Shown: positions 8,489 through 17,482 of the stretch, one piece after another
Layout: every line of letters starts with the position of its first letter
Numbering within the stretch: position 1 is the stretch's first letter
Assembly (NCBI RefSeq): GCF_001518015.1
Contig: NZ_LPUY01000042.1
Coordinates: 1-36,053, forward strand
Length of the DNA stretch: 36,053 nt
Direction: 5' to 3'
Source: Tritonibacter horizontis
GTDB taxonomy: Bacteria > Pseudomonadota > Alphaproteobacteria > Rhodobacterales > Rhodobacteraceae
Position numbers and translations under genes: made by a program
Notes under the pieces: generated by a model
Seen by the model: only the letters and a program-made list of their open reading frames with translations
What the model was told of the DNA's origin: nothing
The model's database searches: none

Positions 8489-9061
8489 ATGACCAAACCG
8501 AAGGCACCGACCGCGCTTGACCTGCCGATGGTCGACCCCTTGCCACCGGAAACCCAGGCCTATTTCGACATCTGCCAGGACAAGCTGGGCATGGTGCCCA
8601 ATGTGCTGCAGGCCTATGCGTTCAACATCGACAAGCTCAACGCCTTTACCGCGATGTATAACGACCTGATGCTGGGGCAGAGCAAACTGTCGAAGCTGGA
8701 GCGCGAGATGATCGCGGTTGTGGTCTCCTCGATCAACAAATGCTTTTATTGCCTGGTGGCGCATGGGGCGGCGGTGCGGCAATTGTCCGGCGATCCGCAA
8801 CTGGGTGAAATGCTGGTGATGAACTACCGCGTCGCGCCGCTGTCGGGGCGACAACGGGCGATGCTGGACTTTGCCGCCAAGATGACCCGCGCCAGTGCCG
8901 AGATCGAAGAAGACGACCGCGCCGCGTTGCGGCTGGCCGGTTTTGACGATCAGGACATCTGGGATATCGCCAATGTGGCGGGTTTCTTCAACATGACCAA
9001 TCGGGTGGCCAGCGCGACGGCGATGGTGCCCAACAGCGACTATCACGGACAGTATCGGTGA
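8489..9061 (+). CDS. AhpD-like (carboxymuconolactone decarboxylase fold) peroxidase-related protein
   Basis: A 190-residue all-helical protein. The redox motif CFYC (C85-x-x-C88) is followed by H92 in KCFYCLVAHG, the AhpD active-site arrangement. The N-terminal PLPPETQAYFDICQDKLGMVPNVLQ and C-terminal MTNRVASATAMVPNSDYH are typical of the group annotated 'uncharacterized peroxidase-related enzyme'. It is likely a thiol-based peroxidase or reductase partner in the cytoplasm; the reductant is unknown. ATG 8489 has a purine-rich GAGAGAGAGG upstream. Its stop overlaps the GTG of the OmpA-like gene. Confidence 0.88.
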   Translation: MTKPKAPTALDLPMVDPLPPETQAYFDICQDKLGMVPNVLQAYAFNIDKLNAFTAMYNDLMLGQSKLSKLEREMIAVVVSSINKCFYCLVAHGAAVRQLSGDPQLGEMLVMNYRVAPLSGRQRAMLDFAAKMTRASAEIEEDDRAALRLAGFDDQDIWDIANVAGFFNMTNRVASATAMVPNSDYHGQYR

Positions 9062-10119
9062 TCCGACGCCCGGCCTTCGCGCTTGCCGCCGCCCTTGGCC
9101 TGACGGTCAGCCTGTTATCCGGTCTGTCGGTGGCCCATGCGACCCCGGTGGCGGTTTCTCTGCCGGCCGGGGCGGAACCGCTGCGCAATCAGGACACGCC
9201 GCTTGCGACACTTCTGTTGCCGGTCGGCCCGGCCCGGGGTGATGCGGTGCCGACCCGATCCTACGAAGGGCGCGTCTATCGGCGCAGCTGGCGCGTGACC
9301 GGCGATTGGAGCGCGCTGCAGGTGCTGGCGCCGATCCGCAGCACATTGGTGGAGCAGGGGTTCGAAGAGGTCTTTGCCTGCACCGCCCGCGCCTGTGGCG
9401 GCTTTGCCTTTCGCTTCGGGATCGAGGTGATCCCGGCGCCGGATATGGCGGTGAACCTCTCGGATTACGAATTCTTTGCGGCGGAACATCCGGAAACCAA
9501 AGCGGTGGTTTCGCTTCTGGCCTCCCGCACCGGCGATTCGGTCTATGTGCAGCTGCTGGAGCGGCAGGATCCCTCCGCTCCGCTGCGTCCGCCCGCGACG
9601 CCGGATCAGCTCCGGCCGGGAGGCGCTGCGCCGACAGACCCGACCGCCGCAGACCCGCAGGCGCCGCCCGCCGGGGCCGGGCAGCCAGATCCGGCGGAGC
9701 GCCTGTTGGCCGCCGCGATTGAAAAGGGCAGCGTCCTGTCCACCGGCGCCATCGCCGATCTGCTGACCCTGCAGGGGCACGCACCGCTGCTGGATCTGGA
9801 GTTCGCCTCCGGCTCCACCCGCATGGGCGAGGGGCCGTTTGATACGCTGGAGCAATTGGCCGCCTTCCTGACCGCGCAGGAGACGGCGACCATTCTTCTG
9901 GTCGGTCACACGGATACGGTTGGCGGCCTGGACGCCAATATCAACCTGTCGCGCCGCCGCGCCGCCAGCGTGCGCCAGCGGCTGATATCGCGCTATGGCA
10001 TCGCCGCCGGACGGATCGAGGTGGCCGGGGCCGGCTTCATGGCGCCGCTTGGCTCCAACGCGACAGAGGCCGGTCGGGAAACCAATCGCCGGGTGGAGGC
10101 GGTTTTGGTCACGCCCTGA
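9058..10119 (+). CDS. OmpA family protein with signal peptide
   Basis: A 353-residue envelope protein. Residues 1-28 form a Sec signal peptide (basic MIRR, hydrophobic AFALAAALGLTVSLLSGLS, cut after VAHA). A central region of unknown fold (30-175) contains an isolated CTARAC cysteine pair. A Pro/Ala-rich linker (about 180-215) follows, then a C-terminal OmpA-like peptidoglycan-binding domain (245-353). That domain has VGHTDTVGGLDANINLSRRRA and ends with RETNRRVEAVLV. The predicted role is to anchor the periplasmic or outer-membrane part to peptidoglycan. The start is a GTG overlapping the preceding TGA by four bases; no better start exists ahead of the signal peptide. Confidence 0.87.
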   Translation: MIRRPAFALAAALGLTVSLLSGLSVAHATPVAVSLPAGAEPLRNQDTPLATLLLPVGPARGDAVPTRSYEGRVYRRSWRVTGDWSALQVLAPIRSTLVEQGFEEVFACTARACGGFAFRFGIEVIPAPDMAVNLSDYEFFAAEHPETKAVVSLLASRTGDSVYVQLLERQDPSAPLRPPATPDQLRPGGAAPTDPTAADPQAPPAGAGQPDPAERLLAAAIEKGSVLSTGAIADLLTLQGHAPLLDLEFASGSTRMGEGPFDTLEQLAAFLTAQETATILLVGHTDTVGGLDANINLSRRRAASVRQRLISRYGIAAGRIEVAGAGFMAPLGSNATEAGRETNRRVEAVLVTP

Positions 10120-10161
10120 CCGGCCCGGACAGGCCGCGCGCCGCCCCGCGCATCACGCCAC

Positions 10162-10192
10162 AAAAAAGCCCCCCGCTGTTCAGGCGAGGGGC
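10162..10192 (-). terminator. Intrinsic terminator of the LysR gene
   Basis: Read on the minus strand, the stem GCCCCTCGC pairs with GCGGGGGGC around a 7-base loop with one mismatch, followed by a run of six T (A run 10162-10167 on plus). It lies about 40 bases past the LysR stop codon and also faces the end of the OmpA-like gene. Confidence 0.75.
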
Positions 10193-10231
10193 AGGCTTGG
10201 AGGGACCGTGGAGTCTCTTGGGCGGTGGCCG

Positions 10232-11137
10232 CTACCAGTTTTCCATGCCCTTGTCGGCAAAGGCATGCACGAGAAAATCTATGAATGCCCGCACCTTGGG
10301 CTGGGTGAACCGCCCCGGCGGATAAACGGCATACACACCGAAGGTTTCGACCGGCAGGCTGGGCATCACGTCCTCGACCAGTCCTTCGGCCAGGGCCTCG
10401 GCATAGAGATAGCTTGGCAAATAAGCGATCCCCAGGCCGGAGATCGCAGCGTTCAGCAGGGATTGACCATCGTTCACTGACAGCCAGCCGGTGGAGCGCA
10501 CCTGGCGTTTCTCGCCCGAGGGGGCCGTCATCTTCCAGACGTTGCCGCTGGATTGGTTCGAGTAATGCAGCAGTTTGTGCTCGTTCAGGTCGTCGATCTT
10601 CATCGGGCGACCATAGGCCTGCAGATAGGAGGGCGAGGCGATCATCCGCTTGGTGGTTTCCGTCAGCTTGCGGGCGCGCAGGGAGCTGTCTTCCAGCTCG
10701 CCAATGCGCACCGCCATGTCGAACCCTTCGGAGATCAGCTCTACAAAGCGGTTGTTCAGCACCATGTTCACGGTGATGTCGGGGAAATCCTTCAGGAATT
10801 CCGACAACACCGGCGACAGATGGTTGACCCCGAAATCGGTGGCGACCGAAATGCGCAGCAGGCCAGAGGGGGCGGTCTGCATGGAGGTCACCAGCGCATC
10901 CGCCTCGCCGGCATCGTTCAGCACCCGGCGGGCGCGATCATAATAGGCCAGCCCGATCTCGGTCGGCGAGACCCGGCGCGTGGTCCGGTTCAGCAATCGC
11001 GCACCCAGCCGCGCTTCGAGGCTGGACACATGTTTGGACACGGCCGATTTGGAAATACCCATCTTCTTGGCAGCATCGGTGAAGCCACCCTGGTCCACCA
11101 CATTGGCGAAGGCTTCCATTTCGGTCAGTCGGTCCAT
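10232..11137 (-). CDS. LysR family transcriptional regulator
   Basis: A 301-residue LysR-type regulator. The N-terminal winged helix-turn-helix (about 1-60) contains FANVVDQGGFTDAAKKMGISKSAVSKHVSSLEARLGARLLNRTTRRVSPT. The rest is a periplasmic-binding-protein-like effector domain starting near LLRISVATDFGVNHL. The subtype with a 'DRLTEMEAFANVV' N-terminus is very common in alphaproteobacteria; the effector is unknown. ATG 11137 is preferred over the adjacent GTG 11140 because GAGGA lies 7 bases before the ATG. The gene is divergent from the NIPSNAP/ABM pair across 216 bases, the usual layout when a LysR protein controls its neighbour. Confidence 0.93.
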   Translation of the reverse strand: MDRLTEMEAFANVVDQGGFTDAAKKMGISKSAVSKHVSSLEARLGARLLNRTTRRVSPTEIGLAYYDRARRVLNDAGEADALVTSMQTAPSGLLRISVATDFGVNHLSPVLSEFLKDFPDITVNMVLNNRFVELISEGFDMAVRIGELEDSSLRARKLTETTKRMIASPSYLQAYGRPMKIDDLNEHKLLHYSNQSSGNVWKMTAPSGEKRQVRSTGWLSVNDGQSLLNAAISGLGIAYLPSYLYAEALAEGLVEDVMPSLPVETFGVYAVYPPGRFTQPKVRAFIDFLVHAFADKGMENW

Positions 11138-11353
11138 CACATGATCCTCGTCACATCCGCTCTTGCTTTGACCGTTTTGGGCTTGAATTCAGGCAAGATC
11201 GCGGCGGTGGTGGGATAATTGCAGGGTTTTCGCAGGATCGTCCCGTCTGTGGAAACAAGACAATTTGAACTGTTCGGCACGCAACGAAGCCTTCGCCTGC
11301 GCGGGCGGCCTATCAGGAGATCTCTGCCGTGAGGCGCAACAAGGACCAATCCC

Positions 11354-11689
11354 ATGCTGACCTGCATCATCCGCTATCACATCGATCCGACGCAAAAATC
11401 GGCCTTTCACCAGTATGCCCGGACCTGGGGGCAGGCGATCCCGCGCTGCGGGGCCGATCTGATCGGCTATTTCGCCCCGCATGAGGGGTCGTCGACGCGG
11501 GCCTACGGGATTTACTCGATCCCATCGCTTGCGGAATACGAACGCTATCGCGCCCGGCTGGCGGCGGATCCGCTTGGGCGGCAGAACTATGAATTCGCAC
11601 AGCGGGAAAAGTTCATTTTGCGCGAGGACCGGAGCTGGCTCACACTGGCCTCCGACCCCCATGCGGATGGCACAGGAGAGCGAACATGA
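11354..11689 (+). CDS. NIPSNAP family protein
   Basis: A 111-residue protein with the ferredoxin-like alpha/beta fold typical of NIPSNAP (dimeric alpha-beta barrel superfamily). Visible hallmarks are MLTCIIRYHIDPTQKSAFHQYARTW, a Tyr/Phe-rich core (GYFAPHEGS...YGIYSIPSLAEYERYRARLAAD) and the end KFILREDRSWL. Bacterial members are mostly uncharacterised. AAGGA 8 bases before ATG 11354 supports the start. Its stop overlaps the next start (ATGA), so the two dimeric alpha-beta barrel proteins are probably made together and may act in one pathway under the divergent LysR regulator. Confidence 0.85.
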   Translation: MLTCIIRYHIDPTQKSAFHQYARTWGQAIPRCGADLIGYFAPHEGSSTRAYGIYSIPSLAEYERYRARLAADPLGRQNYEFAQREKFILREDRSWLTLASDPHADGTGERT

Positions 11690-12033
11690 TTGCAGTAATA
11701 TTTGAAGTGACCCCGGCAGAGGGACAACAGCAGGCCTATCTGGACCATGCCGCAACCCTGCGCCCGCTGTTCGAAGGGCTGGAAGGGTTCATTTCGGTCG
11801 AACGGTTCCAAAGCCTCACCACGCCGGGCAAGCTGCTGTCGCTGTCGTTCTGGACGGATGAGGCCGCAGTGGCGCGCTGGCGGCAGCTGGAAAAGCACCG
11901 CGCGGCGCAGACCAAGGGCCGTGACGCCTATTTCGCCGATTACCGACTGCGCGTGGCGGCGGTGATCCGCGACTATGGCATGGATCAGCGGGACGAAGCC
12001 CCAAAGGACAGCCGCACCCGGCATGGCGCCTAA
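11686..12033 (+). CDS. Antibiotic biosynthesis monooxygenase (ABM) domain protein
   Basis: A 115-residue small protein with the ABM/dimeric alpha-beta barrel pattern: MIAVIFEVTPAEGQQQAYLDHAATLRPL, then EGFISVERFQSL, LLSLSFWTDEAAVARWRQLEKHRAAQ, and a final beta strand. Family members act on quinones, heme or polyketides without a cofactor, or have no known activity. It overlaps the NIPSNAP stop by four bases. The last 15 residues are basic and polar and look unstructured. No catalytic residue can be assigned from the sequence. Confidence 0.82.
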   Translation: MIAVIFEVTPAEGQQQAYLDHAATLRPLFEGLEGFISVERFQSLTTPGKLLSLSFWTDEAAVARWRQLEKHRAAQTKGRDAYFADYRLRVAAVIRDYGMDQRDEAPKDSRTRHGA

Positions 12034-12130
12034 AGCGCCGAACTCAACCCGGAGCCGGGACCAGGGCGCGGAGGAGGCGGAAGAGGCTGAGGACGGGGGC
12101 AGGTTCCGGACGGCAGCGAGGGCAGGGGCG

Positions 12131-12210
12131 CGGGGGGCTCCCGCCCGTTTCGACTGCATTGAAATGCAGCCTCTCCCGTTGGGCCGGGCAGCGCGCCTGC
12201 GGCGCGCTGC
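12131..12210 (-). repeat. Dispersed intergenic repeat, copy B
   Basis: In reverse orientation, the blocks are CTCCCGCCC (12138-12146), a hairpin with arms CTGCATT/AATGCAG (12054+100 to 12169, that is 12154-12169), CGTTGGGCC (12177-12185), and a GC hairpin with arms GCAGCGCGCC/GGCGCGCTGC separated by TGC (12188-12210). The same order and orientation is seen in copy E at 23.8 kb. Confidence 0.65.
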
Positions 12211-12333
12211 GGGCGCGTTGGCGGCATGGGGTGCGTCCTGTGGGTTGACCGGTGCCGGGTCAAGGGCCGCGTCAGCGGTCGCGCCACCGGCGCGGTTTAC
12301 CCTTGATGCGGCAGAGGTTCTGTAAACTGGCAA

Positions 12334-12500
12334 AGGCGCCTTCAGAGGCAGATCTGCCCCTGAAGGCGCCTCTCGGCGCTGGGCCTGCACCGCGAAGCGG
12401 TGCCACGTCCAACGCCGTCAGCGGGGCCCGGCCGCGCCGGGCCATGCGCGGGGGCGGGAGCCCCCCCGGCAGGGCTGCCGCCCGCCGCCACGCCCAACGC
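12334..12500 (+). repeat. Dispersed intergenic repeat, copy C (compound)
   Basis: It begins with a long hairpin (12334-12371): 12-bp arms AGGCGCCTTCAG/CTGAAGGCGCCT around the perfect palindrome GGCAGATCTGCC, with a single A/C mismatch. It continues with a 7-bp GAA-loop hairpin (12387-12403), CCAACGC (12409-12415), an 8-bp CGC-loop hairpin (12425-12443), GGGGCGGGAG (12451-12460), CGGCAG-GG-CTGCCG (12467-12480) and GCCCAACGC (12492-12500). The block order matches the other copies, but this one looks like two elements merged. Confidence 0.6.
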
Positions 12501-12566
12501 CGCAAATCGGATCGACAGGGCGCCGGCAGGACCTTGGCAGCAGACATGAGGCAGCAGATGGGCCCG

Positions 12567-13127
12567 TCAGGCCGCCTTGCGGCTATGCGTGCCTTCTTCG
12601 ACCTCTTCGACGATCTTTGCGACAAAGGCGTCAAGGTCGTCAGGCTGGCGGCTGGTCACGATGCCCTTGTCGGCCACCGCATCCGTGTCGACCCAGTCGA
12701 CGCCGGCGTTGATCATATCGGTCTTGATCGACGCGTAGGAGGTCATCTTGCGCCCCTTCACGATACCGGCTTCGGCCAGCACCCAGGGGGCGTGACAGAC
12801 CGCTGCGATCACCTTGCCGTCGTTGTGGAAGTCCTTGACCAGCTTGATCACATCGGCCTCGACCCGCAAAAGATCCGGGTTGATCTGCCCGCCGGGGATC
12901 ACCAGCGCGTCATAGTCAAACGGGTTGGCCTTCGAAATCTCCAGGTCGGCCTCGGCGGAACCTTTCCAGTCCGGACCTTCCCAGCCCTTGGCCGGGCCGC
13001 CATCCAGCGTGGCGACATGGACCGTCGCCCCACGGTCGCGCAGCTGGTCACGCGGCACCTCCAGTTCGGATTTTTCAAACCCATGGGTGGCGATGATGAG
13101 GATCTTGGCGTCTGAAATCTTCGGCAT
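12567..13127 (-). CDS. DJ-1/PfpI family protein (YhbO/YraA-like)
   Basis: A 186-residue protein of the class-I glutamine amidotransferase-like fold. The conserved acid is E18 (HGFEKSELEVP), and the nucleophile elbow is VCHAPW with C111 and H112. PGG at 78-80 is also conserved. This subfamily includes PfpI peptidase and the stress proteins YhbO/YajL, reported as chaperones, glyoxalases or deglycases; which applies here cannot be told. ATG 13127 is chosen because AAAGGA precedes it and MPKISDAKILIIATHGFE is a natural start; an upstream in-frame codon at 13178 is unlikely. It follows fadH on the same strand after 124 bases that contain a nested inverted repeat overlapping the ribosome site. Confidence 0.92.
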   Translation of the reverse strand: MPKISDAKILIIATHGFEKSELEVPRDQLRDRGATVHVATLDGGPAKGWEGPDWKGSAEADLEISKANPFDYDALVIPGGQINPDLLRVEADVIKLVKDFHNDGKVIAAVCHAPWVLAEAGIVKGRKMTSYASIKTDMINAGVDWVDTDAVADKGIVTSRQPDDLDAFVAKIVEEVEEGTHSRKAA

Positions 13128-13136
13128 GACGTGTCC

Positions 13137-13184
13137 TTTCCTGTAAGTGTCCGGGCCGTTTCGTTGCGGCCCTCTCACAGGAAA
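13137..13184 (-). promoter_or_regulatory. Nested inverted repeat overlapping the pfpI ribosome-binding site
   Basis: The outer arms TTTCCTGT and ACAGGAAA (8 bp, perfect) enclose the inner arms GGGCCG/CGGCCC with an 8-base loop. On the minus-strand RNA, the 3' outer arm ACAGGAAA runs into GGACACGTC-ATG, so pairing would cover part of the Shine-Dalgarno region AGGAAAGGA of the DJ-1/PfpI gene. A regulatory role is an inference. Confidence 0.4.
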
Positions 13185-13250
13185 ACGTCGCCCCGCACGG
13201 GATGTTCCAAGCGGGGCTGACTGCGGCGTGGTTGACGTGGCGTGACGTGC

Positions 13251-15407
<2,157 letters not shown>

Positions 15408-15447
15408 CTAAGGGGGGGAGACGGGCCAGATATTGCGGAGCGCAAAT

Positions 15448-15954
15448 ATGAGCAAGGACAGCCAGATTTCCCTGACCGCCGATCAGATCGCGCGGCTGCC
15501 CTATCGGCCCAACGTTGGCGTGATGCTGCTGAACGCCGCGGGTGATGTCTGGGTCGGTCAGCGCAAGGACCGGCACAAGAACGCCTGGCAGATGCCGCAG
15601 GGCGGCATCGACAAGGGCGAAGATGCCCGGGTCGCCGCATTGCGCGAGCTGGAAGAGGAAACCGGCGTCACCCCGGATCTGGTGGAGATCATCGCCGAAA
15701 GTGACGGCTGGCTGCCCTATGATCTGCCGCATGAGGTGGTGCCGCATTTCTGGGGCGGCAAGTTTCGCGGCCAGGAACAAAAATGGTTCCTGCTGCGTTT
15801 TCTGGGCACGGATGCGCAGATCAACATCGAAACCGACGATCCGGAGTTTTCCGCCTGGTGCTGGCAGCCTGTGGCGGAGCTGGTCGACAAGGTCGTCCCC
15901 TTCAAACGAGAGGTCTATGCCCGTGTGGTGGAGGAATTCAAAACCTATCTCTAG
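15448..15954 (+). CDS. rppH: RNA 5'-pyrophosphohydrolase RppH
   Basis: A 168-residue Nudix hydrolase that removes pyrophosphate from the 5' end of mRNA and so triggers decay. The N-terminus [13 protein letters not shown] and [22 protein letters not shown] are RppH hallmarks. The Nudix box spans 52-74 and is intact: G-x5-E-x7-R-E-L-x-E-E-x-G. The alphaproteobacterial form also hydrolyses dinucleoside polyphosphates (IalA/NudH name). ATG 15448 follows a GGAG; an in-frame upstream ATG at 15433 adds only five residues. The secreted-protein gene that follows begins inside the last 38 bases of rppH. Confidence 0.94.
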   Translation: MSKDSQISLTADQIARLPYRPNVGVMLLNAAGDVWVGQRKDRHKNAWQMPQGGIDKGEDARVAALRELEEETGVTPDLVEIIAESDGWLPYDLPHEVVPHFWGGKFRGQEQKWFLLRFLGTDAQINIETDDPEFSAWCWQPVAELVDKVVPFKREVYARVVEEFKTYL

Positions 15955-16477
15955 AACCGTTCTGGCCGGGCTGGTCGGACTGGCCTGCGCGTCGCAGGCT
16001 CAGGCGCTGAGCTGCCTGCCGATGGGACCGGGAGACGTCTATCGGATCGTCGCCAAGAGCGAAGACCCCTTTGTGATCGTCGAAGGACGGGTCACCTTTG
16101 ACGAGGCTTTGTTGCCGAAATACTCCCAAAGCGCGCCGGAGGCCACCAAGACGCCGACCCGCATTCCCGCTCAGGTCACCGGCCTGTTGCTGGGGGAGCA
16201 GTATTTTGATCAACCCGTCGATGGCGAGATGACCCTGGAGGCGCATTGCCTCGGGCCGTGGTGCGGGTCACTGAAATCCGGCGGCCGCTATCTGTTTTTC
16301 GCCCGCAATACCGAAGGCAAGGCCACCGCCTATCTGGAGCCCTGCGGCGGGTTCTTTTTTGATGCCGAGGATGGCAGCGCAGGCGATATTGTCCTGCAAT
16401 GCCATCAGGGGCGTGCCTGCCCGTCCAAACTGCCCGACGACATGGAAGGCGCGGTGGATCTGCCCCGGAGCGACTGA
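15917..16477 (+). CDS. Small secreted Cys-rich protein, possibly NTR/TIMP-like fold
   Basis: About 186 residues. After [10 protein letters not shown] comes a Sec signal peptide ([17 protein letters not shown]), with cleavage just before [10 protein letters not shown]. The mature part has seven cysteines ([27 protein letters not shown]). It also has the run [12 protein letters not shown]...ITGL-like strands...[10 protein letters not shown], which resembles the OB-like netrin/TIMP (NTR) module; this is a weak, unsearched resemblance. The frame is fixed by the signal peptide and the stop at 16477. ATG 15917 lies 38 bases inside rppH, in a different frame, with GAGAGG upstream; GTG 15923 is an alternative. 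The function is unknown. It ends 5 bases from the convergent DMT exporter. Confidence 0.75.
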   Translation: MPVWWRNSKPISRTVLAGLVGLACASQAQALSCLPMGPGDVYRIVAKSEDPFVIVEGRVTFDEALLPKYSQSAPEATKTPTRIPAQVTGLLLGEQYFDQPVDGEMTLEAHCLGPWCGSLKSGGRYLFFARNTEGKATAYLEPCGGFFFDAEDGSAGDIVLQCHQGRACPSKLPDDMEGAVDLPRSD

Positions 16478-16482
16478 GCCGC

Positions 16483-17400
16483 TCAGGCCGCGGGGATTTT
16501 GGGCGCCGGGCCGGTGGCCGCGAGGGCGGGCGCTTTGGACACCGGCGTGACGGGCTTGCGCGGTCCCTGCTGGCCGAGCCAGACGCTGAACAGCGCAAGG
16601 CAGGCACCACCGGCCTGAAGCAGCGAAAAACTCTCGCTTGCCAGGGTCACCCCAAGAACAACGGCCGTGAGCGGGCTGAACACGCCGAGCAGCGAAATCC
16701 GCGCCGGGTCGATCCGGCCGATGCCGCGAAACCACAGGATATAGGTCAGGGCCCCGCCGATCAGGCTGAGGTAGGCCAGGCCGAGCAAGTTCTGCGTTGT
16801 CAGCCCGGGCCAGTCCGGCAGGGCGACAAAAGCCACCGGGATCAGCAGCACCCCGCCCGCCATCAGCTGCCAGGCGGTAAAGGTCAGGGCCGGCACCGCC
16901 GGTTGCCATTTGCGGGTCAGGACCACGCCGGCAGCCATTGAGGCCGCACCTGCCAGCCCGCCAAAGACCCCCAGCAGGTCCAGCCGGGCCTCTGGTCCCA
17001 GCACCAGGAATCCAACACCGACCATCCCCAACAGCGCCGCGAGAACGCCTTTCGTGTGGATCCTGTGCCCCAGCAGCAGGCCCGACAGTGCGAGCACAAA
17101 CAAGGGCTGCACGGCGCCAAGCGTCGCCGCGACACCGCCGGGCAACCGGTAGGCGGCGAGAAACATCAGCGACCAGAACAGCGAAAAATTTAACGCCCCC
17201 AGGACCAGAATTTTCGGCACCAGCGCCAGGGGCGGCAACTGGCGCACCAGCAGCATCAGGAAAATCCCGGCCGGCAGCGCCCGCAGCAGGGCAACCAGAT
17301 AGGGCGATTGCCCCGGCAAAAAGGCGGTGGTCACAATATAGCTGCTGCCCCAGATCGCGGGGGCAAGTGCCGTCAGGGCGAGGTCTCTGGTCTGGGTCAT
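16483..17400 (-). CDS. DMT (EamA) family transporter
   Basis: A 305-residue inner-membrane protein with about ten hydrophobic helices in two EamA repeats. The first begins LALTALAPAIWGSSYIVT and the second near AGAASMAAGVVLTRKWQP. Signature pieces are GSSYIV at the start of repeat one and LWFRGIGRIDPARISLLGVFSPLTAVVLGV in repeat two. Members export amino acids, metabolites or drugs; the substrate is unknown. AGGAGG 7 bases before ATG 17400 gives the start. It is divergent from a MarR regulator across two palindromes, so it is very probably the regulated target. Confidence 0.92.
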   Translation of the reverse strand: MTQTRDLALTALAPAIWGSSYIVTTAFLPGQSPYLVALLRALPAGIFLMLLVRQLPPLALVPKILVLGALNFSLFWSLMFLAAYRLPGGVAATLGAVQPLFVLALSGLLLGHRIHTKGVLAALLGMVGVGFLVLGPEARLDLLGVFGGLAGAASMAAGVVLTRKWQPAVPALTFTAWQLMAGGVLLIPVAFVALPDWPGLTTQNLLGLAYLSLIGGALTYILWFRGIGRIDPARISLLGVFSPLTAVVLGVTLASESFSLLQAGGACLALFSVWLGQQGPRKPVTPVSKAPALAATGPAPKIPAA

Positions 17401-17413
17401 GCTGGCCTCCTGG

Positions 17414-17459
17414 TTATCTCGACGTCGAGATAAGTGCGAAGTATCTTGACGTCAAGATA
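17414..17459. promoter_or_regulatory. Tandem MarR operator palindromes
   Basis: Two perfect palindromes lie between the divergent eamA and marR starts: TTATCTCGAC|GTCGAGATAA (20 bp, 17414-17433) and TATCTTGAC|GTCAAGATA (18 bp, 17442-17459). Both share TATCT(C/T)GACGTC(A/G)AGATA, and their centres are 27 bases apart. MarR dimers bind such palindromes, so these are probably autoregulatory operators that also control the exporter. No separate -10/-35 boxes could be fixed. Confidence 0.85.
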
Positions 17460-17482
17460 AAAGAACCACATGAATTCCCGTC

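Larger units (their letters stand above)
12034..12566. other. 533-base gene-free block packed with inverted repeats
   Basis: No convincing gene is present. The block holds two copies of the dispersed repeat (B at 12131-12210 and C at 12334-12500) and at least seven perfect or near-perfect hairpins. Examples are 12188-12210 (10-bp stem, TGC loop), 12334-12371, 12387-12403 (7-bp stem, GAA loop) and 12425-12443 (8-bp stem, CGC loop). Open frames across it are shadows of the repeats. The ABM gene ends upstream and the PfpI gene ends downstream, both pointing into the block. Confidence 0.7.

Noticed and set aside
12180-12566. Open frames of 85-287 codons across the 12.0-12.6 kb block on either strand
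   Set aside because: They are built from GC-rich inverted repeats, translate to Ala/Arg/Pro/Gly-rich low-complexity sequence, and lack ribosome sites; some run on into the antisense of pfpI.
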